This document shows positions 28,129-37,332 of a stretch of DNA of 61,625 nucleotides, one piece after another. The notes beneath the pieces were generated by a model. The model was not told the origin of the DNA. It did not search any database and was given only the letters and a program-made list of their open reading frames with translations. How positions within the stretch are numbered: the first letter of the stretch is position 1; every line of letters starts with the position of its first letter. This DNA is from Elainella saxicola E1 (GTDB taxonomy: Bacteria; Cyanobacteriota; Cyanobacteriia; Elainellales; Elainellaceae): contig LUGL01000073.1 in NCBI GenBank assembly GCA_002796835.1, positions 74,103-135,727 on the forward strand, in the 5' to 3' direction. The position numbers and the translations under genes were made by a program.

Positions 28129-31100
28129 ATGACGGACCAATGGCTCAACCAACTTGGCAACTTGATTGGGGGATCCTTTTCCTTAAATCGGGAAACATTC
28201 CGAGCCATCGTCGATATCTCTGGAGGCCAAACGATCGCGCTACTTGTGGTCTTGTTTGCGGGACTTTCTCTAGGAGTGGGGCAGAGCATCATTCTGTTTG
28301 CCAATCAGGTTAAGCCCATCCGGTTTATTCTCAGTTTGCTGGTCAACGCAATTCTGTTCGTTTTTGGGTTTCTGTTTCTGGTGTTGAGCACCTGGCTGAT
28401 CGGCTGGCTCCCCGGATTTAGCCATCTGGCCTGGCGGGATCTGGTGATTAGTCTGGGGCTAAGCTATGCGCCGTTGCTGTTCAGCTTTCTGGGAGCCTTG
28501 CCCTATGCTGGGGTACCCATTCTGAATATTTTATCGGTCTGGCATTTGCTGGCCATGGTTGTCGGGGTGAGTGCGATCGCCCAAACCAGTGGAGCTAGCG
28601 CTTTTACCTTTGTTGCGTTTGGCTGGTTTATGCTGCATCTGCTGCAAGGCACGGTGGGACAACCGATCGCCCAATTGGGGCAAAAGCTTAGCCGAACAGC
28701 CGCAGGGGTAGACTTAGTTCATCGTCGATCAGAGCTGGCTGAACTGATCCAATCTGGTTTAGAAGAACGGTTTGCTCCCCTGAAACCCGGTCAGGTTGGC
28801 CAAGCTGCTCATGCCGATGATTCCGGCTCAGACGCTCAGTCATCAAGATTCCCCTCTGCCCAAACTGCTTTTCAGTATACAGAATTCACAGTTCAACCGG
28901 GCAATGTTGCGGCGCTACAATTACCCGCTCCAGATACGGAAGCGATCGGGGTGCGATTCGATCACTGGTGGCAGGGCATTCCCCAGATGATTCGCCTCGG
29001 GCTCATTTTAATGGGCATGATCCTATGCTTTGTGATCGTCCTCATTCTTCTCCGTCCTGTTCGCGATAGCCTATTTATTTGGCATGAGAGTCTGCCCCGT
29101 CTTGTGCGTTGGTTCTTCGACCTGACCTGGATTGGTATCGTTGCCCTGATTTTTGCCGGGTTGCTGGCTCCTCTAGAAACATTAGGCTGGTGGGCTGGCT
29201 GGTATGGGGAAGAATTGGACACTCAAACGATCAGTCCTGTGACGCTGCCATTGGGCAATGCCAAAGATCGATCGGTCGATCGCTATGTCATCTATTTAGA
29301 CGGGGTGGGTCAATCAGGTGAGGCCTATACGCCCGATGTGGTTGATTTTCTGCAGGCACTCGAACCAGTGCTGCCAGCTAATATGGCCTTTGTGCAGGGT
29401 TTGATGATGTATTCCGTGCGTAATCAGCCGCTGGTCGCGAATCGACCGTTGGCCTGGGTTTGGCGATTGGCTGACAAAATGCGGTGGGAAAATCCCATGG
29501 CGCTTCTGGGTTTAATGGTGAATCTCCGAAATGCCTGGATCGTCGCGGTTTCAGCCGATAAACGCTATGGTCCCATCTATAATCAGGGAATTGCCCAGGT
29601 ACTCTATAACGGCTTGGCGAGGCGAGGCTATCAGCCCGGTAGCGGTGTGCCGCTGACATTGATTGGCTATAGCGGTGGTGCCCAGATGTCAGTAGCAGCA
29701 GCCCCTTATCTGAAGCGAGCTTTAGGTGCAGATATTGAAGTGATCTCGCTGGGTGGGGTAATGAGTGCCAACAATAACTTTTTGAAGCTAGAGCACCTTT
29801 ACCATCTGGTGGGCGACAAAGATGGTGTCACTGCGCTTGGACCAATTTTATTTCCAGGCCGACGCAAGTTTTTGCCGTTGTCTTACTGGAACCGCGCCAT
29901 GCGGAAGGGCAAAATTAGCGAAATTTCCCTCGGTCCTATGGGGCATCAAGTGCCCGGTGGCATGATGGATCCCAATGCTTTCTTGCCGAATGGTGAAAGC
30001 CATCTGCAACATACGATCGCTAAAATCCTCTCAATTCTGCAAGGTCAAATTTGGGCAGATAGCCCCCGTCGATCGAGAACCACCAGCAATTATGAACTTT
30101 ACAAACAGGCTGATTTCAACAACTACACCTACTATCCCTTAACCGAAACCGTTGATTCTGAGCGGTATCGCCCCATCGCAGCCTGGATGGGCCGTTTGAT
30201 TTTGCCCCAGGCTTCGGAACGGCAACAAGTAAAAGGAGTTTGGTTTGAGGTGCATCATGCCGCTCCAGGCTATGAGTTCCTGGTGGGACAACAGGTGATG
30301 CTGCGTTGGGCCGATTATCCCAAAGTGAAAGATTTTGTCAAAGCCGTTACCCGTGATGTTCACTTCAGCGTTGATGCTGAATACTCCAGCCAATATGGAG
30401 GCAGTCTTCATCCCGATCGCTTAAATCACTGGCAAAAAGTCGGTCCCCTGGAATCCCTCGCCGGTTCCCATCCTACTGATGACCTGATCGTCATGCTGGA
30501 AGGCCACGTCGAAGTTCAGAATGATTCCCCTCTCCCCGACTCCTTCCCAACTCTCTATATCCAAAGTCAACCCGTCGAAATTACCGGACGCTATTACGGC
30601 TTAGTCCAATTCGAAGCACCTGTCGCAGGTACCGATCGGTTTCAGGTCAGACATTTCAATGCGGCCTCTCGGCAGTTTGATGGCGGCATGGAAGAAGTGC
30701 GGTTGCCGCAGGTGGTCAAAGCTCATAGTTATGGCAGTTATCCTTCCACAACCGATCAACTAGAACGTTCGCCGCTGAATGAGACAGGGTGGTATATCTA
30801 TGGTGCAAAAGATGCCAGCGGTTATTTTGTGGTGCAATCTCTGGCTCCGCGATCGCTCTTTCGGCTTCAGCCCGATCGGGTTCTGTTTGGCAGTAAAGCG
30901 TCCTATGGCTATATTCGTAAAGAAGCCTGGGCAGATGCCGTAGAACAAAAAGGCAAAATATCATCCGTGCTGTGTGTCGGACATCGGCAAACGGAAGACA
31001 ATCAGGCCGCAATTGACGATTGGAAAGTGGGCGATCGGGCCTTGCTGCTGCATGTTTATGGCGGCATTGGCGGTGAACAGAAAGAGCCTGCTGCTTCCAC

Positions 31101-31869
31101 CCCCATTTTCTTTGGTCATTTCTCCTATGGCTTAGCTACGGTCATTCATGATCCATTGAGTAACGAACGACGATTTGAAATTCAGTATTATCAAGTCTAT
31201 AGCCATAATATCGACGGGTTGACTTCTGGGACGTTACATTGGTCACGCTACATGGGCGATCGGCAATTTGGCTGGGTGGGAAATCGTCCCGTCTGCGATA
31301 TTTTGATCAAATTTGAACCCTTTACAGGCGCATTTGAGGTGAATGGCACCCATCAATCGGTTCTGGATATGATGCTGAGGCAGCTTGAGGCAATGACGGC
31401 CCGCTATCGGATTGGGGATGGTACGGGCGCAACCTATGTCGGTCCAGCCAATAACTGCGCTCAGGATTCAAATCAAGCGCTATTTGCCAGTATTCGCACA
31501 ATCTCCCAGCGCATCGAAGCGAATCAATCCTTGCTGCAAGCCTGGTTAGCCGATCATCCAGCCCAGGCCGATGGTTATCAGCAGCTTGTATCGGTGAAAA
31601 GCAAGCTATATAGCAAATTACAGCCGTTTGGCTCTCCCCGATCGGACTGGGAAGCGAACCAATTCAACCTGGGCACCACACTGGAAGATGACCCCTTGCG
31701 CAACCTTTGGACAGGCCTGGGCAGCTGGCGCACCCTGTTACCCCGCAAGGCGAGCGATACGATCGTGCAGGTGTTTTTGCAGCATGGGGCCTCGGTCTGG
31801 GTGTTACGCACAAATCAAATCGGTGGATACGATCCGAATATTGAACCGATCGTGCCAATGACGCTGTGA
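28129..31869 (+). CDS. Large membrane protein with alpha/beta-hydrolase-like domain
   Basis: This 1246-aa protein starts with a membrane part of about five helices (residues 35-200), with a Yip1-like pattern. Another pair of helices lies near 285-350. A soluble domain follows that looks like an alpha/beta hydrolase: YVIYLDGVGQSG for the oxyanion-type loop and IGYSGGAQMS (about residue 511) for the nucleophile elbow, followed by GHQVPGG. The remaining 600 residues are soluble and unassigned. I cannot confirm the acid and histidine of the triad. An enzyme or scaffold at the cell envelope is likely; the name is uncertain. Confidence 0.6.
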   Translation: MTDQWLNQLGNLIGGSFSLNRETFRAIVDISGGQTIALLVVLFAGLSLGVGQSIILFANQVKPIRFILSLLVNAILFVFGFLFLVLSTWLIGWLPGFSHLAWRDLVISLGLSYAPLLFSFLGALPYAGVPILNILSVWHLLAMVVGVSAIAQTSGASAFTFVAFGWFMLHLLQGTVGQPIAQLGQKLSRTAAGVDLVHRRSELAELIQSGLEERFAPLKPGQVGQAAHADDSGSDAQSSRFPSAQTAFQYTEFTVQPGNVAALQLPAPDTEAIGVRFDHWWQGIPQMIRLGLILMGMILCFVIVLILLRPVRDSLFIWHESLPRLVRWFFDLTWIGIVALIFAGLLAPLETLGWWAGWYGEELDTQTISPVTLPLGNAKDRSVDRYVIYLDGVGQSGEAYTPDVVDFLQALEPVLPANMAFVQGLMMYSVRNQPLVANRPLAWVWRLADKMRWENPMALLGLMVNLRNAWIVAVSADKRYGPIYNQGIAQVLYNGLARRGYQPGSGVPLTLIGYSGGAQMSVAAAPYLKRALGADIEVISLGGVMSANNNFLKLEHLYHLVGDKDGVTALGPILFPGRRKFLPLSYWNRAMRKGKISEISLGPMGHQVPGGMMDPNAFLPNGESHLQHTIAKILSILQGQIWADSPRRSRTTSNYELYKQADFNNYTYYPLTETVDSERYRPIAAWMGRLILPQASERQQVKGVWFEVHHAAPGYEFLVGQQVMLRWADYPKVKDFVKAVTRDVHFSVDAEYSSQYGGSLHPDRLNHWQKVGPLESLAGSHPTDDLIVMLEGHVEVQNDSPLPDSFPTLYIQSQPVEITGRYYGLVQFEAPVAGTDRFQVRHFNAASRQFDGGMEEVRLPQVVKAHSYGSYPSTTDQLERSPLNETGWYIYGAKDASGYFVVQSLAPRSLFRLQPDRVLFGSKASYGYIRKEAWADAVEQKGKISSVLCVGHRQTEDNQAAIDDWKVGDRALLLHVYGGIGGEQKEPAASTPIFFGHFSYGLATVIHDPLSNERRFEIQYYQVYSHNIDGLTSGTLHWSRYMGDRQFGWVGNRPVCDILIKFEPFTGAFEVNGTHQSVLDMMLRQLEAMTARYRIGDGTGATYVGPANNCAQDSNQALFASIRTISQRIEANQSLLQAWLADHPAQADGYQQLVSVKSKLYSKLQPFGSPRSDWEANQFNLGTTLEDDPLRNLWTGLGSWRTLLPRKASDTIVQVFLQHGASVWVLRTNQIGGYDPNIEPIVPMTL

Positions 31870-31995
31870 ATCTCAGAAAATTCCTGAGCTCTGTAGAGTG
31901 CGATCGATGATGCTAAACGCGATGAGAGCATCCGTGCAGGGAGCAATGCTTTACGTCATAGCTATAATCTAACTTGAAATCAAAGAGCGAGCGCC

Positions 31996-32196
31996 ATGAC
32001 AGCCTTAGAACAAATTGAAGCCGCAATCCTGACACTTCCAGCAGATGAGTTTAAGCGACTCAGGCAGTGGTTTCTGGATCTAGATAATCATCGTTGGGAT
32101 GAGCAACTGGAACAAGATATTGCTGATGGTAAGTTAGAAGCCTTAGCTGAGGAGGTGATCGCTGAGTTTAACGCAGAGCGTTATCAGGCAATCTGA
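31996..32196 (+). CDS. Antitoxin of a type II toxin-antitoxin pair
   Basis: This 66-aa acidic protein (MTALEQIEAAILTLPADEFK, RLRQWFLDLD, WDEQLEQDIADGKL) has the pattern of a common antitoxin family in which an LPADEF-RLRQWF helix precedes WDEQ. Its stop overlaps the start of the downstream toxin by one base (TGATG). It should bind and neutralise the toxin and repress its own promoter. A weak AGCGAGCG precedes the start. Confidence 0.85.
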   Translation: MTALEQIEAAILTLPADEFKRLRQWFLDLDNHRWDEQLEQDIADGKLEALAEEVIAEFNAERYQAI

Positions 32197-32462
32197 TGCA
32201 TTACACTACACCAAGATTTTGGAAGTGTTATGAAGCTTTACCCCAAAATATTCAGAAAACAGCAGCTCAATGCTACGGACTACTAAAAGCTGATCCCGCT
32301 CACCTATCGTTGCATTTCAAGAAGATTGGGAAAAAGTACTGGTCAGTTCAGGCAGGGCTGGATTACCGAGCTTTAGGTGTTGAAGTAGAAGGGGGTATTT
32401 TATGGTTCTGGATTGGAACCCATGCAGAGTACGATAAGTTAATCGATAATCTATACCCATGA
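32196..32462 (+). CDS. RelE/HigB-like toxin
   Basis: This 88-aa basic protein (FWKCYEALPQNIQKTA, LLKADPAHLSLHFKKIG, KYWSVQAGLDYRALG, WFWIGTHAEYDKLI) matches the family of small RelE/ParE-fold toxins partnered with the preceding antitoxin. Such toxins act as ribosome-dependent mRNA endonucleases or inhibit gyrase. Its stop overlaps the start of the AI-2E-type permease by 4 nt, so the toxin-antitoxin pair and the permease form one transcript. Confidence 0.88.
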   Translation: MHYTTPRFWKCYEALPQNIQKTAAQCYGLLKADPAHLSLHFKKIGKKYWSVQAGLDYRALGVEVEGGILWFWIGTHAEYDKLIDNLYP

Positions 32463-33535
32463 CAACGCCCCAATCTTCTCAATTCTGGCAAGCCCTGAGC
32501 ACCTCCACCCTGCTGCGATACCTACTGCTGTTTGGCTGCGGCTGGGTCACCGTCCTCCTGATCAACTATTTCTACGGCACGATCGCCCTATTCACTGCTG
32601 CCGGGATATTCGCTGCCTTGTTAAATTATCCGGTGGTTTGGTTGTCGCGCTACATTCCCAGAGGCTGGGCGATCGCCATCACCTTCATTACTGCAGTTGT
32701 GGTACTGCTGGGCTTATTTACCATTATTGGGCTGCAGGTGCTGAACCAGGGCCAGGGATTGGTGTCGCAACTTAGAGGGGCACTGGATGCTCAGGGGCCT
32801 TTGCCATTCCGAGATTTTTTGGCCCAGTTGGACATTGGCAAGATCATTAGCACGCTGCAAACCGGTCTGGTTTCTGGTTTGGGTATTGTTCAAGGCATTT
32901 TCTCCAGCGTATTTACCGGCATGTTTGGTGCGGTCATCAGTTTGTATATGCTGATCGATGGTGACAAGCTCTGGCAGGCCAGCCTCAAGCTGATTCCAAC
33001 CCATTCTCGTCAAAAATTTGCGGGCATCTTTCAACGCAGCTTCCTCGGTTTTTTGCGGGGACAGATGCTGTTGATGCTGTTTCTGTCGATTTCTACACTG
33101 CTGATTTATCCCTTTTTGGGTGTCAACTATGCCCTGCTGCTGGCCGTTATTTTAGGAATCATCGACGCAATTCCAGGGATTGGGGCTACGCTAGGCGTTA
33201 TTTTGGTGACTTTTTTGGTGTTTGCATCTCAGGGAATTGAGATCGCACTTCGGGTGGTGGTGGTTTCCATTGTGCTGATTCAAATTCAGGATAATTATGT
33301 GCGGCCCAAAGTCATGGGGGATGCCTTGGAGTTGAATCCGGTGTTGCTGTTCCTGGCGTTATTTATCGGCCAGCGGATCGCAGGACTCTTGGGAATCTTT
33401 CTCTCCATTCCGATCGCAGGGATGATTGCAGCCTGGATTCAAGCCACAGAAGCCGCAACTCTCCCAGAAACATCTCCAGAACTGGCGGTTGAAGGATTAG
33501 TTGATTCTTCAAAAGAGAACTCCGATAATCAGTGA
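32459..33535 (+). CDS. AI-2E family transporter
   Basis: This 358-aa protein has about eight transmembrane helices and the AI-2E/TqsA/PerM pattern: an N-terminal helix pair, the amphipathic soluble linker, then DAIPGIGATLGVILV and VRPKVMGDALELNPVLLFLALFIG. The family exports or imports varied solutes (autoinducer-2, ions) and is mostly uncharacterised. The start overlaps the end of the toxin gene by 4 nt (ATGA). A regulatory link with the toxin-antitoxin pair is possible but not shown. Confidence 0.88.
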   Translation: MTTPQSSQFWQALSTSTLLRYLLLFGCGWVTVLLINYFYGTIALFTAAGIFAALLNYPVVWLSRYIPRGWAIAITFITAVVVLLGLFTIIGLQVLNQGQGLVSQLRGALDAQGPLPFRDFLAQLDIGKIISTLQTGLVSGLGIVQGIFSSVFTGMFGAVISLYMLIDGDKLWQASLKLIPTHSRQKFAGIFQRSFLGFLRGQMLLMLFLSISTLLIYPFLGVNYALLLAVILGIIDAIPGIGATLGVILVTFLVFASQGIEIALRVVVVSIVLIQIQDNYVRPKVMGDALELNPVLLFLALFIGQRIAGLLGIFLSIPIAGMIAAWIQATEAATLPETSPELAVEGLVDSSKENSDNQ

Positions 33536-33589
33536 GTCGATTGCTGAACCAGCTCGACGAGAAACCGCTATCCTCTTCTTCCCCTGTTC

Positions 33590-36193
33590 ATGCCCCAGTT
33601 TTCAAACCTACGCTTAATATTCCGTCGAATTGCTTCCCGAATCAGGCGATCGGCCTTCTATTTGCTTTTAGGCATCGGCATCAGCCTTCTAGTGCTCAGT
33701 CAGTCGGTTCATGCTTCAGAAACGGTAATCTTGCAACATTTCGATCGCAGAATTTCGATTCCGCGTGCAGAATTAGTTGCCCTGGCTTCGGAGCAAGCAA
33801 TTTCTCCCGAACTTCAGCAATTTTTGCAGCGAAACCGTCAAGATCCAGCTGAATTACGCCAGTGGCTGACTACTCCAATTAAACCACCGCAACTCACCCA
33901 GAAAATCGACCCAGGCTTTATGCTGCTGCAAATCAACAAAGTGTTGGGCGATCCTCTAGGTCGAGAAAATTTAGAACCATTGAAAGTCGCTTTTGCAACA
34001 GCATTTGAGGACAAAACCTTTTCAATTTTAGAGGTTTTAGAGGCCTATCCAGAACCGACTGTGCGCTTAGCCCTCGGTCGCCTTGGACAGGTTTATTCTG
34101 ATGTGAATCAGCTCGTCACACGCATTCAGCCCGTCTTACAAGTTGCTGACGCGTTGCTACCAGAATTACTTTGTAACTGTAATGTTGCAAATAATCTCTC
34201 TGAATCAACTCCCCAAGCAATTGCCTATGCTCAGAATCAGGCTGCGCTGAAGTCGTTATGGACTAATACAGCGGCCAGTAGCTCGGCAGGCAGTGACTTA
34301 GCGACCAGTGACTCCGCAGCCAGCACCGCAAAACCAGTTGATGATTTACGCATTGCACTAGAACCAAGTGATTCTCCGGCTTTAGCCAATAAACGGCTGG
34401 TGATCGATTTTGGTCCGCTTGGCCGATCGATCTCTCTGGCCGATTTAACTCACTTTGCCGAAACGGGGGAAATTTCTAGAGGCTGGCGATTTTTCTTCAA
34501 TGTGGCTGGAATTAATCCAGAGGATGTTCGCACGGCTCTGAATCAATCAATCTCCGTCAAGCTGAAGCTGCTGGATCAAGCGTTAAATAACCTGCTGGGA
34601 GAGTTTGCCCTCTATGAACTTGGCCAGGTTTTACATACCCCTTCCAATACTGCGAATATTCAAGCCTTGCGATCGGCTGCGATTCTCTCGGTTGTGAAGG
34701 ACGATCGGCTGTCGCTCTTAGAAATTTTGCAGCGCTATCCCACCCAGCAGGTGCATCTCAACGGCGCAAGATTGGCAAGACTGGGTCGCGATGCTAGTCG
34801 ATTTCGAGCCAGTGGGGGGATAAAAACTGCAGTGCTCAGCCTGGAAGATTGGTTGGTGCAGCTGCAAGCCTCAGAAGCAGAAAGCGTTTGTAGCTGTGAG
34901 CAACCCGTACCGGGAACAGAAACGATTTTGCCCCCCGCTCCCACCATTTCCCCCGATCAAATCGCTCGCTTTCTGCCGCCCAGTTGGCAGCCTGTTGCAG
35001 CCCACCGAGAAGATCACGGCATTATCAGGGTCGTCTGGCAGCAGGGCACTCCCTATGAAATGGGCTATCAACATGGGCAATATCTGCATGATGAAATTGC
35101 CGCTTTAGGCAGTGAAGTGCTGAGTGCACTGCGATTTGCGGGTCGAGGGCTGGCCTTGGGCCGATTGGCCGCAGGTCGTTCCTTCCCAGACGTGGTGGAA
35201 GAATGTCGGGGACTATCTGATGCCACTCAGGATATTGGCATGACGATGGATGCTTGTCTGGTCCTGGCCTATGGCGACATCTATCAGGAAATTTTTGCGA
35301 ACACCTTGCCGAATGTGCTGTTTTGGGATGGCTGTAGCCAATGGGTTGCCGCCGGGGATGCCACAAAGGATGGCCGCATTTATCACGGCAGCACCCTCGA
35401 TAACGACAAAAAACCGATCGATTACATTGTCAATCATCCCGTTGTCTTTGTCCGTCAACCCAATGATGGGCTACCCCATGTCTTTATCACCTATCCAGGC
35501 GTGGTTTGGCCGAACTGGGGCTTAAATGTGGCTGGTCTGACGCTCGGACTGGACTCACTCCATCCCAAAAGCGCTGATGAGTTACCGCTAGTCGGCAGAA
35601 GTGAAGTGCAGCTCATGGGTCAGATTCTCAAAACCGCAACCAGTTTTACCGAAGCGCGGCAGGTGATGGAAACACAGCCCAGCGGCAGGGCTAATCTGAT
35701 CATGGCAACAGATAGTAAAACCCAAGAAGCAGGCGTGTTTGAAGTGATCGGCAAAACGATCGGCGTGCGACCCCTGCAGCCGAATGGCGTCCTTTATACC
35801 ACCAACCATGCGGTTCTGCCAGAAACGTTCGATCACCAACAATTTCCGGTGAGCGAATCCAGCCTGACCCGGTTTAAACGCTTTGCTCAGTTGATGGAAC
35901 CGAATGGATCTGCCACACTTTATGGGCAACTCGATCCGGCAAACATGGTCAAAATTGGGCGCGATCGCGTTAACCCCAATACAGGGGAAGCGAGTCCTTT
36001 TGATGTGTTTGATGATGATGCCAGTCCCGGCGGCAATGGTTCACTGCGGCAGGGCTTGTACGATCCTGACCATTTGCTGCTTTGGGTGGCTGCGGGTCGT
36101 CCGCCCGTTCCCGAAAATCCCTTTGTCTGCTTTTCGCTGGGACAGATGCTGAACTTCCCGAACGCAACGCCTTGCCCCTCACCTTCCCTTTAA
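33590..36193 (+). CDS. DUF1400-DUF1400-C45 acyltransferase-like fusion
   Basis: This 867-aa protein begins with a signal/anchor helix (FYLLLGIGISLLVLSQSVHA). Two DUF1400-type helical domains follow (about 45-200 and 265-410), the second reading ISLADLTHFAETGEISRGW; the domain usually precedes an alpha/beta hydrolase in cyanobacteria. The C-terminal 390 residues are instead an Ntn-hydrolase of the C45 peptidase/acyl-CoA:6-aminopenicillanate acyltransferase type: GTPYEMGYQHGQYL, the nucleophile cysteine in WDGCSQWVAAG, and GRIYHGSTLDND. If C584 is the nucleophile it becomes active after self-cleavage in this family. The DUF1400 pair joined to C45 is unusual. The protein is likely exported. Confidence 0.8.
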   Translation: MPQFSNLRLIFRRIASRIRRSAFYLLLGIGISLLVLSQSVHASETVILQHFDRRISIPRAELVALASEQAISPELQQFLQRNRQDPAELRQWLTTPIKPPQLTQKIDPGFMLLQINKVLGDPLGRENLEPLKVAFATAFEDKTFSILEVLEAYPEPTVRLALGRLGQVYSDVNQLVTRIQPVLQVADALLPELLCNCNVANNLSESTPQAIAYAQNQAALKSLWTNTAASSSAGSDLATSDSAASTAKPVDDLRIALEPSDSPALANKRLVIDFGPLGRSISLADLTHFAETGEISRGWRFFFNVAGINPEDVRTALNQSISVKLKLLDQALNNLLGEFALYELGQVLHTPSNTANIQALRSAAILSVVKDDRLSLLEILQRYPTQQVHLNGARLARLGRDASRFRASGGIKTAVLSLEDWLVQLQASEAESVCSCEQPVPGTETILPPAPTISPDQIARFLPPSWQPVAAHREDHGIIRVVWQQGTPYEMGYQHGQYLHDEIAALGSEVLSALRFAGRGLALGRLAAGRSFPDVVEECRGLSDATQDIGMTMDACLVLAYGDIYQEIFANTLPNVLFWDGCSQWVAAGDATKDGRIYHGSTLDNDKKPIDYIVNHPVVFVRQPNDGLPHVFITYPGVVWPNWGLNVAGLTLGLDSLHPKSADELPLVGRSEVQLMGQILKTATSFTEARQVMETQPSGRANLIMATDSKTQEAGVFEVIGKTIGVRPLQPNGVLYTTNHAVLPETFDHQQFPVSESSLTRFKRFAQLMEPNGSATLYGQLDPANMVKIGRDRVNPNTGEASPFDVFDDDASPGGNGSLRQGLYDPDHLLLWVAAGRPPVPENPFVCFSLGQMLNFPNATPCPSPSL

Positions 36194-36224
36194 AGCCCCT
36201 TTAAACCACGGATTAGAGCTAGCG

Positions 36225-37166
36225 ATGTTGCGATATATTCGGTCTACCATCCTGCCTTCAAAGCCCGCCCAACTCTTGATTCAAACTGCAATCAAGTGGG
36301 ATCAGGATAACTGCCCCGGCATGGCTGCTTCCCTGTCGTACTTCGCGCTCTTTTCCCTATTTCCGATTCTGTTGGTGATTCTCAGCGTTTTGGGTTGGCT
36401 GATCGGTCCTAATACGGCAGTGTTTCAATCCATCCAGGAAGCCGTACAGCGATATTTGCCGTCTGAAGTGCATGGCCTGATCAAAGATACGGTGATCGCC
36501 CTAAACGAAAATAGCGTTGGGGCCGGAATCATTGGATTTGTTGTGCTGTTATGGACAGCCAGTTCCGTTTTTGCCATTCTCAGGAGCTCGGTCAACAAAA
36601 TCTGGCGATCGCCCAGCCGTGTCTCTGAAGCTGGATCCATTGTCAAGATGATCCTGTTCTCGGTGATGAACAAACTCTTTTCCTTCCTGTTGGTATTAGG
36701 CAGCGCGCTACTGTTGCTCGCTTCTTTGATTTCAAATATTGCCATTAAAACAATTCTTGAACTGGTGGCAAACTTTCAAGAAACCTTTGCGTTTATCGAA
36801 ATTGATGAATTGCAGCTCACCAAAGGTCTGGAAACCAGCTCTTCTTTCTTCGTCTTGGCGCTCGTGACTTGTATCTTATTCAAAATTTTGCCGTCGGTCT
36901 ATGTGGGCTGGCAGGATATCTGGTTGGGGGCACTGCTGACTGCTTCATTACTGGTGGGATTGCAACAGTTAGTCAGCAATAGCGTTATATCGATCGGCAG
37001 CCGCTTTCTCTCCTATGGGGTGATCGGCAGCGTTATGATTCTGTTGCTCTGGATCTTCCTCACCTGCCAAATCTTTCTGTTAGGCTGCGTGTTCTCCTAT
37101 GTCTATGCTTACCTATTTGGTACTCGCCGTCACAGAACGATGAGTTCCTCGGATATGGAATCATAA
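36225..37166 (+). CDS. YihY/BrkB-family membrane protein
   Basis: This 313-aa protein has six transmembrane helices and the YihY/BrkB (formerly RNase BN) pattern: DNCPGMAASLSYFALFSLFP near the N-terminus, WRSPSRV, and a C-terminal YGVIGSVMILLLWIFLTCQI. The family includes virulence-associated and presumed transport proteins with no firmly assigned function. It follows the acyltransferase-like gene by 31 bp and may share its transcript. Confidence 0.88.
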   Translation: MLRYIRSTILPSKPAQLLIQTAIKWDQDNCPGMAASLSYFALFSLFPILLVILSVLGWLIGPNTAVFQSIQEAVQRYLPSEVHGLIKDTVIALNENSVGAGIIGFVVLLWTASSVFAILRSSVNKIWRSPSRVSEAGSIVKMILFSVMNKLFSFLLVLGSALLLLASLISNIAIKTILELVANFQETFAFIEIDELQLTKGLETSSSFFVLALVTCILFKILPSVYVGWQDIWLGALLTASLLVGLQQLVSNSVISIGSRFLSYGVIGSVMILLLWIFLTCQIFLLGCVFSYVYAYLFGTRRHRTMSSSDMES

Positions 37167-37185
37167 ATTTTGAAGTAAATTAAGC

Positions 37186-37214
37186 AATAAAAAGCCCTGA
37201 CTATTCAGAGCTTT
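37186..37214 (-). terminator. Rho-independent terminator of the SH3b gene
   Basis: AAAGCCCTGA and TCAGAGCTTT flank a 4-nt loop (37191-37214). On the minus strand the stem ends in TTTTTATT, as expected for a terminator of the SH3b gene, which ends at 37333. Confidence 0.7.
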
Positions 37215-37332
37215 GCAGAAGATTAATTCTGAGAATTTTGGAAAGTTAGAGAATACAAAACGGAAGTTGATTGGCAGTTAGCATCTACTTTGCAGCCTCT
37301 CTATTTCGTTTCACTGCCAGATCGATTGACAT

